Positions 41,092 through 49,962 of a DNA stretch of 64,000 nucleotides are shown one piece after another. The stretch lies in NCBI GenBank assembly GCA_016190375.1, contig JACPQR010000117.1:1-64000 (forward strand), written 5' to 3'. Numbering within the stretch: position 1 is the stretch's first letter; each line of letters starts with the position of its first letter. The notes under the pieces were generated by a model that was given only the letters and a program-made list of their open reading frames with translations, was not told the DNA's origin and searched no databases. The DNA is from Deltaproteobacteria bacterium (GTDB lineage: Bacteria; Myxococcota_A; Polyangia; JACPQR01). Made by a program: the position numbers and the translations under genes.

Positions 41092-44000
41092 TCACTGCCC
41101 GATCGAGGCGGCCCGGTTGACGATTCGTGGCGTGAGGAAGATGAGGAGCTCGCTTCGCCGGTCGGTGTCGGTGCGGTTCTTGAAGAACCAGCCGAGGACC
41201 GGGATGTCGGAGAAGAACGGCACCTGGCTGAACTGCTGGCCGGAGTTGCGGGTGTAGATGCCGCCGATGACCGCCGTGTGCTGGTCCTCGATGAGCAGCT
41301 CCGTCTCTGCCTCGCGCTTGAGGATCGTCGGGTCACCTCGAGCGCCCGTGTTGTTGAAGTCCGGCTCGTCGCGGGTGATGTGCACCTTCATGAGGACGCT
41401 GCCGTCCGCGGTGACGTGCGGCCGAACCTTCAGCCGGAGCTTGGCCTCCTGGAAGGCCGTCTGAACGCCCTGGGCGGAGACCTGCGAGTAGGGGATCAAC
41501 GTGCCCTGCTCGATGTGAGCCTCGCGGTTGTCGAGCGTCAGCACCCTCGGCGAGCTGATGATCCGAAGGGTGCCCGTCTCCTCCATCGCCGACAAACGAA
41601 CGTTGAGGTTGATGTTGTTCGTCAGGCTCCCGAACGTCATGCCGAGCGCGCCGCCCGTGCCCCGCCCGACGGCGGCCGGAAGGTTGACCGCGAAGTTCGG
41701 GTTGGCCACGGAGACGGCCACCGGCGAGAGCCCTGCGGTCTCGGTGTTGATGTCGGTCGCGCCGCCGGCCACGCCGATCGACGACGGGAACGAGAGGCCG
41801 GTCGGGTTGCCGGTGCCGGTGCCCGCGGCGAAGTCGCCGCCCCACTGGATGCCCAGCTCGCGCAGGTACGTGCTCGTGGCCTCCACGATCCTGGCCTCGA
41901 TCAGCACCTGGGGCGTCTGCGTATCGAGGTTGCGGACGAGCTCCTCGATCTGGTTCAAGCTGTCGGCGACGTCGCGCGCGATGAGCACGTTCGTCCGCTC
42001 GTCTACCGAGAGCGAACCGCGCGACGACAACAGCTCGTTGGCGCGCGGCTGGAGCTCCGACGCCGTCGCGTAGCTGATCGGGATGAGCCGTGTCTCGAGG
42101 GGCTCGAGCTCGACCTGCTGCTTGCGGCGCGCGATCGCCATCTCGCGCTCCTTCTCGAGCCGCTCGAGGGGCGCCACGCGGATGAGGTTGCCCGTCCGCA
42201 CCATCCCGAGCCCCTTCGACTGCAGGATCACCTCGAGCGCCTGGTCCCAGGGGACGTTGCGCATCCGGATCGTGACCGTCCCCGTCACGTCGTCGCTCGT
42301 GATGATGTTCACGTGCCCGACGTCCGAGATGAGCCGGAGGATGTTGTGGATGTCGGCGTCCTTGAAGTCGAGGTCGATCCGGCGGCCGCGGAAGGCGCCG
42401 CGCCTGACCCGGTCCTCCCTGAGCTGCATCGGGATCGACGCGAGGAAGCCTCCGGTCTGCTCCTCGGGGAACTCGTACGCGAAGGTGCTCTCCCGCGCGA
42501 TGGTCCTCGAGTGCGTGCCGCTGGCTCGCGATCGCGGCGGCTCCTGTACGGGACGGGCGGGCGACGCGTCGGCGGCCCGAGGCGCGGCGGGCTGGCTCTC
42601 GAGCGGGTCGAAGGACCAGACGAGCCTCGTGCCCTCTCGGCGCACGGCGCTGTCGGTGCGGCCGTTGAGCTCCGCCTCGATCGCGATCTCCCCGCGACCG
42701 CCTTCGAGCCGGTAGGAGCTGATCGTGCCGATCGCGCCTCCGAACGCCTCCACGTCCAGCGTCCGCTCGAGGAGCGCGGGCAGCGATGCGCCTCGCAGGA
42801 CCAGGACGTGCGAATCGGCGCCGCGGCGGACGTCGAACTGGACCTCGCCGCCCACGTCGACGACCACCTCTTGCCGGTCGCCGCGTCCCTCGAACCTGAC
42901 GTCCCGAATGGCCGCGAGGGCCGCGGGAGCGGCAGAACGAGCCTCGCTCGCCGCTGGCGTCGGGCTCGGTGACCGCTCGGGCGAGCGGCGTGCGAGCGCC
43001 GCCTCGGCCTGCGCTCGACCCTCCTCTGCCGCCCGCGCACGTTCCTCCGCCTGGCGGGCCCTCTCTGCGGCCCGGGCGAGGAGCGCCGCGTTCTGTCTCG
43101 CCTCGCTCTCGACGCGCGCCCCTGCGTCCTGAGCGCCGCGGACCGCTCGCTCGCGCTCCCTGAGCGCCTCCTCGGACGCGCGGGCCCTGGAGCGCATGTC
43201 CGCGAGCTCGGCCGCCAGCCGCCGGCTCGACTCCTGGAGGCGCCCGAGCTCCGCTCTCGCTTCGGCCGACCCGTTCGAGCCGGACCTGGCCGCCGCGACG
43301 TCCCGCTGCTCGCGCGCGAGGGCGCGCTGCAAGGCCTGGATCTCGCCGAGCAGCGTCTGTCGCTCGCTGCGTGCCTGTTCGGCCGCCTCGCGAGCCCGAC
43401 GCAGCTCCTCTTGGCTGCGCACCGCCTCCTCGCGACCACGGCGCGTCCGCTCCTCCGCCTCTCGGACCGCCTGGGCGAGGCGCTCGGCCGCCGACGTGGC
43501 CGCCGAGTCGCGTTCGGCCTCGGCGCGTGCGCGCCGCGCGGCCTCCTCGTTCGCCCTGCGCTCCGCCGCGAGCCGCGCCCTCTCCGACTCGGCCGCCGTC
43601 CTGTCGAGCAGGTTCGCGCGGAGGGCGGCCTCACCCTGAGCCTGTGTCGCCTCCGCCACGCGCCGCGCCAGCGCATCGCGGGCCGCCTGGGCCGCGCGCG
43701 CCTCGGCGGCGAGCCTGCCGTGCTCGGCCTGGGCGCTCGCCGCTCTGGCGGCGAGCCGGTCGCGCTCCTGCCCGGCGGCGCGCGCAGCCCGCTCGGCGGC
43801 AGCGCGAGCTTCCGACTGCCGCCGCGCCTCGGCCTGCGCGGAACGCACCTCTTCTTCCATCGCAGCGCGATCGGCGGCGCCCGAACCGGCCCTGCTCCGG
43901 GCCTGCGCCGCACGCGCCTGGCTCTCGGCCTGCACGCGAAGGGCGGCTTCGCTCCTGGCGATCGCGGCCTGTCGATCCCGTTCGGCCCCAGCGGCTCTTG

Positions 44001-45078
44001 CGTCCGCGGCCAGCCGGTCGCGCTCGACCTGAGCCGCTCTTGCCTCGGCGAGCAGCCGGTCGCGCTCCACCTGCGCGGCGCGTGCTTCCGCGCCGAGGCG
44101 CTCCTGCTCCTGGCGGGCTCGCCTCGCATCAGCGGCCAGCCTGTCACGCTCCCGTGCGGTCTCGAGGGCCCGCGCCTCCGCGGTCGCCCTGGAGCGCGCC
44201 TCGCGCTCCGCGACCTGGGCGAGCCGCCGGCTCTCCGCCTGCGCGGCGCCGAGCTGGCGCGCGATCTCCCTCTGGGATCGATTGTCCGAAGCCGCGCCGG
44301 CAGCGGCGCGCTGCTCGGCCATGCGAGCCGCCCTCGCCTCTGCCTGCGCCTGCGCGCGCAGGGCCGCCTCGCTCCTCGCGATCGCGGTCTGCCTGTCGCG
44401 CTCCGCGTGAGCCGCGCGCGTCTCGGCGGCCTGGCGGTCCCTCTCGGCCTCTGCCGCTCTTGCCTCGCCCACCAGCCGTTCCCGCTCGCGCTGCGCGGCC
44501 TGCTCCGCCCGGCCTTGCGCGGCCCGCGCTTGCTCGGCCTCCCCGGCCAGCCGGCGCTGCTCGGCCTCCGCGCGCGAGCGCAGATCGGCCTCGACGCGCG
44601 CACGCTCCTCGGCCTGCCGGCGCGCCTGCGTGGCCTCCTCCACCGCGGCACCATTCCCCGGACGCGCGCTTCCCGTGACGGTGATCACGACGTCGTTGCC
44701 GACCGCGCGCACCCGATAGCCCGCATCACCCCTGAGGTTGATGAGGAAGCGAGCGACCTGGCTGGACTCGTCCCGGAACTCGGTCGCGCCGACGCCCGCG
44801 ATCGCTGCCGTGTCCGCCTCGGTGATCTCCGGAACTCCGGCGAGCCGCCCGCCGCTGACGTCCACGACGAGACGCGACGGCGCCGCCATCCGGAACGCGG
44901 TGAACGTGGGCCGAGCCGACCCCGACAGGGTGATCGTGGTGACGGCCCCGGCCTCCTGGACTCGAACAGCCCGGATTGTGTTCCGCACCGGGTCGGCCAG
45001 CACGCCGCCGGGAAGAAGCAGGGTCAGGCCGGTCAGCACCTCGCCCACGCACCCGCGTGCCCACGCATGAAGGCGCAT
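41092..45078 (-). CDS. pilQ: type IV pilus secretin PilQ with a long coiled-coil insertion, 1328 aa
   Basis: The outer-membrane secretin through which the type IV pilus passes. A signal peptide (LTLLLPGGVLA) is followed by an AMIN domain at about 33-135, about 550 residues (146-700) of Ala/Glu/Arg heptad-like coiled coil, and a second AMIN domain at about 720-820. Then come the STN/N0 domain (IDLDFKDADIHNILRLISDV, near 895), an N1 domain and the secretin barrel ending SELLIFLTPRIVNRAAS. The coiled coil contains repeated units such as ARAAQVERDRLLAEARAAQV. Ordinary PilQ proteins are about 700-900 residues. A possible competing ATG with a better ribosome site lies 17 bases upstream in another frame. 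The AMIN pair normally binds peptidoglycan. Confidence 0.92.
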   Translation of the reverse strand: MRLHAWARGCVGEVLTGLTLLLPGGVLADPVRNTIRAVRVQEAGAVTTITLSGSARPTFTAFRMAAPSRLVVDVSGGRLAGVPEITEADTAAIAGVGATEFRDESSQVARFLINLRGDAGYRVRAVGNDVVITVTGSARPGNGAAVEEATQARRQAEERARVEADLRSRAEAEQRRLAGEAEQARAAQGRAEQAAQRERERLVGEARAAEAERDRQAAETRAAHAERDRQTAIARSEAALRAQAQAEARAARMAEQRAAAGAASDNRSQREIARQLGAAQAESRRLAQVAEREARSRATAEARALETARERDRLAADARRARQEQERLGAEARAAQVERDRLLAEARAAQVERDRLAADARAAGAERDRQAAIARSEAALRVQAESQARAAQARSRAGSGAADRAAMEEEVRSAQAEARRQSEARAAAERAARAAGQERDRLAARAASAQAEHGRLAAEARAAQAARDALARRVAEATQAQGEAALRANLLDRTAAESERARLAAERRANEEAARRARAEAERDSAATSAAERLAQAVREAEERTRRGREEAVRSQEELRRAREAAEQARSERQTLLGEIQALQRALAREQRDVAAARSGSNGSAEARAELGRLQESSRRLAAELADMRSRARASEEALRERERAVRGAQDAGARVESEARQNAALLARAAERARQAEERARAAEEGRAQAEAALARRSPERSPSPTPAASEARSAAPAALAAIRDVRFEGRGDRQEVVVDVGGEVQFDVRRGADSHVLVLRGASLPALLERTLDVEAFGGAIGTISSYRLEGGRGEIAIEAELNGRTDSAVRREGTRLVWSFDPLESQPAAPRAADASPARPVQEPPRSRASGTHSRTIARESTFAYEFPEEQTGGFLASIPMQLREDRVRRGAFRGRRIDLDFKDADIHNILRLISDVGHVNIITSDDVTGTVTIRMRNVPWDQALEVILQSKGLGMVRTGNLIRVAPLERLEKEREMAIARRKQQVELEPLETRLIPISYATASELQPRANELLSSRGSLSVDERTNVLIARDVADSLNQIEELVRNLDTQTPQVLIEARIVEATSTYLRELGIQWGGDFAAGTGTGNPTGLSFPSSIGVAGGATDINTETAGLSPVAVSVANPNFAVNLPAAVGRGTGGALGMTFGSLTNNINLNVRLSAMEETGTLRIISSPRVLTLDNREAHIEQGTLIPYSQVSAQGVQTAFQEAKLRLKVRPHVTADGSVLMKVHITRDEPDFNNTGARGDPTILKREAETELLIEDQHTAVIGGIYTRNSGQQFSQVPFFSDIPVLGWFFKNRTDTDRRSELLIFLTPRIVNRAASIGQ

Positions 45079-45116
45079 TTCCGCGACGAGTCCATCAGCC
45101 GGTCTCCTCTCCTTAC

Positions 45117-45138
45117 GTTTCCATACATATAAGGAAAC
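45117..45138. promoter_or_regulatory. inverted repeat in the AT-rich pilP-pilQ gap
   Basis: GTTTCC and GGAAAC are perfect inverted arms around ATACATATAA. The 115 bases between pilP and pilQ are A/T-rich against the surroundings, and pilQ could have its own promoter or an operator here. No convincing -35/-10 pair was found. It is not a terminator of the usual kind because no T-run follows on the coding strand. Confidence 0.4.
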
Positions 45139-45193
45139 CTCTTACCCAAAAGCGTACACACATCTCCCGGCATCAGCCAAGAAATCGGCGCTT

Positions 45194-45859
45194 CTACTGC
45201 GTCGTCGCGGGCGGGAGCGTGCTGGTAGGCGTCGCGGACTGCGACCCTTCGGGATGCAGCGGCAGTATCCGCGTCACCGGCGTCCCACCCGGAGACGTCG
45301 GATCCTCCCTGGCCAGCACCACGTCCTCGCTGCGGATCTTCGTCACCCGCCAGTTGATCTCGAACTCGGCGGAGCCGTCGGCTCCGCCGCGAACGACCTC
45401 GCCGCGGCCCACGTAGTCACCTCGCCGGATCATCGTCCCGAGGCCCGTAGGGTCGACGACCATCGCCCTCGGCGTCCCCGAGCCGCTGACGATCGCCATC
45501 AGCCGCAGGTCGTCGATCGAGTACTGCGCGAGGAGCACCGGAACCTGGATGTCGGGGTGGATGCGGCCCTCCTCCGCGAACATCTTGGCGTACGAGCGGA
45601 ACGGGTCGCGCCGCTGCCCCTCCACCTCGACGAAGTCGTTGCTCGTCAGCTCCCAGACCGGAAGCGCCGGCCGGCCCCCGTCGGCCTCGTCCGGGTTCGC
45701 GCCGGGCTCCGGCTCGGGCGTTGCCGGCACAGCCGCGGGCGCGGGCGCGCCCTCCGCCGCGGCAACGGGCTGCGTCTGCACGGGCGCGTCGTCGTCGCCG
45801 CAAGCCCCAAGGGCTGCGATCGCGAGCATCGTGAGCAAGGTCGTCGGGATCGTCCTCAC
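45194..45859 (-). CDS. pilP: type IV pilus assembly lipoprotein PilP
   Basis: An inner-membrane-anchored lipoprotein that links the PilM/N/O platform to the secretin PilQ. The GTG start two bases after the pilO stop has GGAGGG upstream. The signal TIPTTLLTMLAIAALGAC has lipobox LGAC. A Pro/Ala-rich tether (residues 25-60) leads to the beta-sandwich domain with the family phrase DPFRSYAKM and DDLRLMAIVSGSGTPRAMVV, then GDYVGRGEVV. The C-terminal 30 residues are low-complexity Ser/Thr/Pro. Length 221 aa fits myxococcal PilP. Confidence 0.92.
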   Translation of the reverse strand: MRTIPTTLLTMLAIAALGACGDDDAPVQTQPVAAAEGAPAPAAVPATPEPEPGANPDEADGGRPALPVWELTSNDFVEVEGQRRDPFRSYAKMFAEEGRIHPDIQVPVLLAQYSIDDLRLMAIVSGSGTPRAMVVDPTGLGTMIRRGDYVGRGEVVRGGADGSAEFEINWRVTKIRSEDVVLAREDPTSPGGTPVTRILPLHPEGSQSATPTSTLPPATTQ

Positions 45860-45861
45860 GG

Positions 45862-46494
45862 CTACCCTCCTGGTTGCGCGCCCGAGGCGCCGGGAGCCGC
45901 GCCGGCCGCGGCCGCCATCTCTTCCTCGGACAGAGCGCGGAACGTCGTGGCCAGGACCTTCGCCTTGAGCATCACGTCGTTGTCGACGACGGTGGGCTCG
46001 GCCAGCTCGATGTTCTCCATGTTGATGATCCGCTCGACCCGGCCGATGTTGAACAGGAACTTCGCGACCTGGAAGTATCGACCGCGCATCTCGAGCTTGA
46101 CCGGCAGCCGTGCGTAGAAGCCCTCCTGCGGCTCCTCGGTCTCGGGCAGGGTCGACTGGATCTGCAGGCCGGTGAGCTGGGCGATGGAGTTGAGGTTGTC
46201 GAGGAACGCGTCCATGTCGGCCCTCATGGGGAGGATCTTCACCTGATCGTGGACCCGCGCCTTCGCGCGGTTGAGCTCCTCGATGTCGGCGCGGTAGGTC
46301 GATTGCTTGGTCGTCCACTCGTGCTCCTGCCGTTGCAGGTTCGAGGTCTGGGACCTGGCATCCTCCGCGTCCTTGGAGACGCCGCGGTAGATGACCGCCC
46401 AGTAGCCGATCCCGATCAGCAGCATGAAGATCACGAGCGCGGCCGTCTTCTGGGTCGTGGTGGTCTTCGCGAGGGTCTGTCCGGGCTTGGCCAT
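45862..46494 (-). CDS. pilO: type IV pilus inner-membrane protein PilO
   Basis: A bitopic protein of 210 residues: a short cytoplasmic N-terminus, one membrane segment (AALVIFMLLIGIGYWAVIY, residues 18-36), a periplasmic coiled coil (KDAEDARSQTSNLQRQEHEW) and a ferredoxin-like domain containing LPVKLEMRGRYFQVAKFLFN, the conserved PilO motif region. It pairs with PilN. The ATG overlaps the pilN stop by one base. The C-terminal 20 residues are Ala/Gly/Pro-rich. Confidence 0.93.
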   Translation of the reverse strand: MAKPGQTLAKTTTTQKTAALVIFMLLIGIGYWAVIYRGVSKDAEDARSQTSNLQRQEHEWTTKQSTYRADIEELNRAKARVHDQVKILPMRADMDAFLDNLNSIAQLTGLQIQSTLPETEEPQEGFYARLPVKLEMRGRYFQVAKFLFNIGRVERIINMENIELAEPTVVDNDVMLKAKVLATTFRALSEEEMAAAAGAAPGASGAQPGG

Positions 46495-47129
46495 CAGTGG
46501 TACCTCGCGGTGCAGTGAATCTCGAACTCGACGAGGTCCATGTGCAGCTCCGAGTTCTGGATCACCTGCGTCCGGATGAGCTGCTCGCTCTCGAAGTAGC
46601 TCGAGACGGCCAGGCGGCGGATCAGCTCGGCGACGTCGTCGTGTCCGCGAGCCTGGCCCTTGATCTTGACCGCTCGGTCCCCCTCGGTGACCTCCGTGAG
46701 CCACAGTCGCCGCGAATCCCACCGGAGGTTCGGCGCGGTGAGCGGGTTGTCGATGCGCATCTGGGCCAGCACGGTGGGATCCACGTTGGGTCCCTCGTTC
46801 GAGACGATCCGCGCGAGCTCCATGAGGGCGAAGACCGGCCCGGTCCGCGCGGCCTGGAGCTTCGTGATGATCTGGTCTCGCGCGTTGATCTGATCGAGCT
46901 CCGCTCGGATGCGGTCGTGGTCGGAGATCTCGTCCTTGATACGGTCGATCCGCGCCGAGATCTCCTGGTTGCCGCGGACGATGTCGTCGACCTCGGAGGT
47001 GGCGCTCGCGTGCAGGATTCCAATCCCGACGAGCTCGACCGCGAGCGCGGCGATGGCCACGAAGATCAGGTTCCGGCCGGACGCTGCCGCCCGTTGCTTC
47101 TTGATCGGTAGCAGGTTGATGCGAATCAT
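46494..47129 (-). CDS. pilN: type IV pilus inner-membrane protein PilN
   Basis: A bitopic protein of 211 residues. The N-terminal MIRINLLPIKKQ carries the conserved INLLP motif that docks in the groove of PilM. One membrane segment follows (LIFVAIAALAVELVGIGIL), then a coiled coil (VRGNQEISARIDRIKDEISD) and a periplasmic ferredoxin-like domain (LRWDSRRLWLTEVTEG). It forms a heterodimer with PilO. The start overlaps the pilM stop by one base (TGATG), so translation is coupled. Confidence 0.94.
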   Translation of the reverse strand: MIRINLLPIKKQRAAASGRNLIFVAIAALAVELVGIGILHASATSEVDDIVRGNQEISARIDRIKDEISDHDRIRAELDQINARDQIITKLQAARTGPVFALMELARIVSNEGPNVDPTVLAQMRIDNPLTAPNLRWDSRRLWLTEVTEGDRAVKIKGQARGHDDVAELIRRLAVSSYFESEQLIRTQVIQNSELHMDLVEFEIHCTARYH

Positions 47130-48184
47130 CAGTTCTTGTCCCGGTCCCTTCTGAGCGACAGGCCCAGGGTCACGGTCGCCTGGGGCGCGATGTCGCGCAT
47201 GAAGTTGGGGTCGAGCCGTTTCGTCTCGAGCTGCACCTTTCGGAACGGGTCGAGCGCCTCTACGGGCACGCGGGCCCTGCGCTCGATCGCGGTGCCGAGA
47301 GCGCCGATCTTCGCGGTCCCGCCGGCGAGATAGATCCGGGAGATCTCGCCCTCGGCGGACGTCGCGAGATAGAAGTCGATGGATCGCTGGATCTCGCCCG
47401 CGAGACCCTCCGCGACCCCCTGGATGATCTCGGAGACCTCCTTGGGGACCACCGATCGCTCGCCGCCGCCGCACTTGTAGGCCTCGGCCTCCTCCGGGCT
47501 GACTCCGAGCTGCTTGCGAATCTCGTCGGTGATCGCGTTGCCGCCGTTGGCGATGTCGCGGGTGAACGCGCTCACGCCTCCCGAGACGATGTTCAGGGTC
47601 GTCAGCGACGCGCCGACGTTGAGGAGCACGACGGTCTCGGTTGGAGACAATCCATAGCCGAACTCGAAGATGTTCTGGATGGCGAAGGCGTCGATGTCCA
47701 CGACCAGGGGCCTCAGCTTCGCCTCACGGGCGATCTGGGCGTAATCGTTGATCTCGTCCTTCTTCGCGGCGACGAGCAGGATGTCCATCTGTCCCTGCTC
47801 CGGCCTGCGGCGCAGGATCTCGTGGTCGATCTCGACGTCGTTGATGTCGAACGGGATGTGCTGCTCGGCCTCCCAGTGGATCTGCTCCTCGAGCTCATCG
47901 GCGGTCATGATCGGGACGGCGATCTTCTTGATGATGACCGAGTGCCCCGAGACGGAGAGCGCCACGTTCTTGTCGGCGATCTTCGCGTCGCGGAAGACCT
48001 TTGCCAGCGCCTCCACGACGGCGCTCGCGTTCATCACGTTCCCGTCGACGATGCTCTGCGGTGGGAGGTTCTCGAATCCGAAGCGCTCGAGCTTGAGCCA
48101 CTTCTCGCCCTTGACCTTCGTCTCGCGAGCCTGCGCGACCTTGATCGAGCTCGAGCCGATGTCGACGCCAACCAGATTCGTCAT
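47129..48184 (-). CDS. pilM: type IV pilus assembly ATPase-fold protein PilM
   Basis: A cytoplasmic actin-like (FtsA-related) protein that binds PilN and passes signals between the cytoplasmic motor and the periplasmic alignment complex. The phosphate-1 loop VGVDIGSSSIKVAQ is at residues 5-18. Other landmarks are KIAVPIMTADELEEQIHWEA, VVLLNVGASLTTLNIVSGG (phosphate-2 region) and YLAGGTAKIGALGTAIERRA near the C-terminus. Length 351 aa is standard. It is the first gene of the pilM-N-O-P-Q operon, with GGAGG just before the ATG. An XRE regulator gene lies 65 bases upstream on the same strand and may control it. Confidence 0.95.
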   Translation of the reverse strand: MTNLVGVDIGSSSIKVAQARETKVKGEKWLKLERFGFENLPPQSIVDGNVMNASAVVEALAKVFRDAKIADKNVALSVSGHSVIIKKIAVPIMTADELEEQIHWEAEQHIPFDINDVEIDHEILRRRPEQGQMDILLVAAKKDEINDYAQIAREAKLRPLVVDIDAFAIQNIFEFGYGLSPTETVVLLNVGASLTTLNIVSGGVSAFTRDIANGGNAITDEIRKQLGVSPEEAEAYKCGGGERSVVPKEVSEIIQGVAEGLAGEIQRSIDFYLATSAEGEISRIYLAGGTAKIGALGTAIERRARVPVEALDPFRKVQLETKRLDPNFMRDIAPQATVTLGLSLRRDRDKN

Positions 48185-48249
48185 GATCCTCCAACCGGCA
48201 AGGCAACCTCGAAGCCGGGCCCCAGGGCCCGATCTTAGCTCCGGAGCGC

Positions 48250-48597
48250 CTAGTCGTCCTCTCCGAAGACCTTCACGCGATCTTCGAGGCTGAGTCCCAG
48301 CGCCTCGAGGATCTTGCGCTTCGTGTCCATTCGGCAGCCGTATCCCTTCTCGATACGGTCGATCGTGAGGACGGAAAGGTTCGCGCGACGTGCCATCTCC
48401 GCCTTGCTCATCATCCGCTCCAGGCGAAGCTTCCGCACGTTCGTGGCCTTTCGCCGCTTGGGTCGAGGCTCGTGCCTCTTCTCCTCCGCGGGAGCAGCAT
48501 GTCGCTCCTCCCGCGAGCGGTCCTGGACGAGCGACTCGTTCTCGTCATCGTGATCGACAAGGGCGGCGCCGACACCAACGTCTCTCTTCTTCTCCAT
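48250..48597 (-). CDS. XRE-type helix-turn-helix regulator, 115 aa
   Basis: A small DNA-binding protein. The first 55 residues are charged and probably disordered (MEKKRDVGVGAALVDHDDEN and a Lys/Arg run ending PKRRKATNV). The C-terminal 60 residues form an HTH_3 domain: LRLERMMSKAEMARRANLSV, LTIDRIEKGYG and KILEALGLSLEDRV. The ATG at 48597 is preferred to a TTG twelve bases upstream because the GAGG lies at a better distance. Its position directly before pilM suggests control of the pilus operon or autoregulation through the palindrome about 120 bases upstream; both are inferences. Confidence 0.85.
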   Translation of the reverse strand: MEKKRDVGVGAALVDHDDENESLVQDRSREERHAAPAEEKRHEPRPKRRKATNVRKLRLERMMSKAEMARRANLSVLTIDRIEKGYGCRMDTKRKILEALGLSLEDRVKVFGEDD

Positions 48598-48712
48598 CGT
48601 GACCGCCAACCCTCAGCACAAGAGACAGTCGCTCGTAGTGCGCAACTCGGACCGACCAGGACCATGACAGAGCGACCGCGTAACGTCAAGATAATTTCTA
48701 TAATTTGCACGT

Positions 48713-48737
48713 AACTATGCCTAACTTACGCATAGTT
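48713..48737. promoter_or_regulatory. perfect palindromic operator candidate in an AT-rich island
   Basis: AACTATGC and GCATAGTT are perfect inverted 8-mers separated by nine bases (CTAACTTAC). They sit in the most A/T-rich stretch of the window (about 48680-48740), between the divergent XRE and sigma-factor genes. The symmetry and spacing fit a dimeric repressor site. Nothing else is seen in 48598-49175: no supported gene, and no convincing promoter or sigma54 site. Confidence 0.55.
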
Positions 48738-49175
48738 CGCCACAAGCGGCTCGCTGGCCTGGCGTTCGTTCCGAGCTCGGGTTTACGGCCACCTCCTCCT
48801 GCTCGTGCGGCAATCGGTGTAGGAGGCCCATTCCGCCCACATCTCGCCGACTTCGGTCCACCTGGAGACCCAACGGTATCCGGGTGGATTCCCGACGATC
48901 CTCCCACTCCTCCTGCAAATCCGTCAAATTTCCGGCCAATACCGCGCCGCGAAAGCAATCCAGGCCCTCTGCAAAAAGGGGCGAGCGGGGGTCTATCACG
49001 ACACCATGGCGCAAGCCACGAATTTCTGGAGATTTTCCCGCGCACGCCCTGGACGGGCTCGCCATGGTGGGTCTCCAGCGACCCACCATCGCCCGTGCCG
49101 CGCACGAAATCACTCGTCTCCCGGTGGCCGCCCAAATGGTACGGTCGTTGCCCAACGAGGCTCTCCGGAGGACGC

Positions 49176-49856
49176 ATGAGCCGAGCACGCGAGACCGCCC
49201 GAGCCGCAATCGACGCGACGGAGCCCCGCCCTGCCAGCGGCAGCCCGTCGAACGAAGATATCGCGCGGTACCTGCCGGTAGTTCACCAGGTCGTTCGCCG
49301 GCTCCTCAGGCGTCTCCCCTCGAACGTTCGCCGCGAGGATCTCGTCGCGGCCGGCCTCTACGGCCTCTACGACTCGATGCGCAAGAACGGCGGCGACACG
49401 GGCCCGAAGTTCGAGTGGTACGCCCGCATCCGGATCCGCGGCGCGATCCTCGACGAACTGAGGAGCCAGGACTGGCTGCCCCGTCGTGCTCGGTGGGTGG
49501 CCTCCGGCAAGATGGCCGGCTCCCGGGCCGCCAGCGGCTCTGGCCCCGCGCCGTCCGCCGTGGTCGGCTTCGACGATCTGTCCAGCAGCGAGCTCGCGAC
49601 GCACCTCGCGGATCCAGACGCCGGCGACTCCGAGCTGCAGATGGAGAAGATGAGCGAGTGCCGGGCCCTCGTACAAGCCGTGGATCGGCTGCCGGAGCGA
49701 GAGCGCACCATCGTTCGCCTCCACTACTTCGAGGGAGTCCGCTTCAAGGACATCGGCCAGCTCCTCGGCGTCTCCGAGCCGCGGATCTCGCAGCTCCACA
49801 GCCGTGCGCTCGGCCGACTGCGGACGCAGCTCGGGGCGGCCGCGCTGGCGGCGTGA
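49176..49856 (+). CDS. sigma factor of the FliA/WhiG (sigma28-like) group, 226 aa
   Basis: An alternative RNA polymerase sigma factor. Region 2 is visible as LPVVHQVVRRLLRRLPSNVR, EDLVAAGLYGLYDSM and the promoter-melting helix FEWYARIRIRGAILDELRSQ. Region 3 is short. Region 4 is DRLPERERTIVRLHYFEGVR, FKDIGQLLGVSEPRISQLHS. The start at 49176 has GGAGG six bases upstream; the longer frame before it is noise. Length is near that of FliA (about 239). No flagellar gene is in the window, so it may serve another regulon; the pilus operon is divergent from it. Confidence 0.9.
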   Translation: MSRARETARAAIDATEPRPASGSPSNEDIARYLPVVHQVVRRLLRRLPSNVRREDLVAAGLYGLYDSMRKNGGDTGPKFEWYARIRIRGAILDELRSQDWLPRRARWVASGKMAGSRAASGSGPAPSAVVGFDDLSSSELATHLADPDAGDSELQMEKMSECRALVQAVDRLPERERTIVRLHYFEGVRFKDIGQLLGVSEPRISQLHSRALGRLRTQLGAAALAA

Positions 49857-49962
49857 TCCGGGCTCGGGTGGCCTCGTGGCCGCTGGGCGGCCGCGGGACC
49901 CTCGAGCCCGCGTGACGCCGCGTGACGCCGCCGGCCGCGTGCGTTTGCGAGCTTGAACGATT

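Noticed and set aside
48700..48730. Sigma54-type promoter (GG and GC elements) in the AT-rich island
   Set aside because: The distance between GG and GC is one base too long and the conserved flanks are missing.
49176..49856. Naming the sigma factor fliA and inferring flagella
   Set aside because: No flagellar gene or chemotaxis gene lies in the window. Similarity to the FliA/WhiG group alone does not show the regulon.
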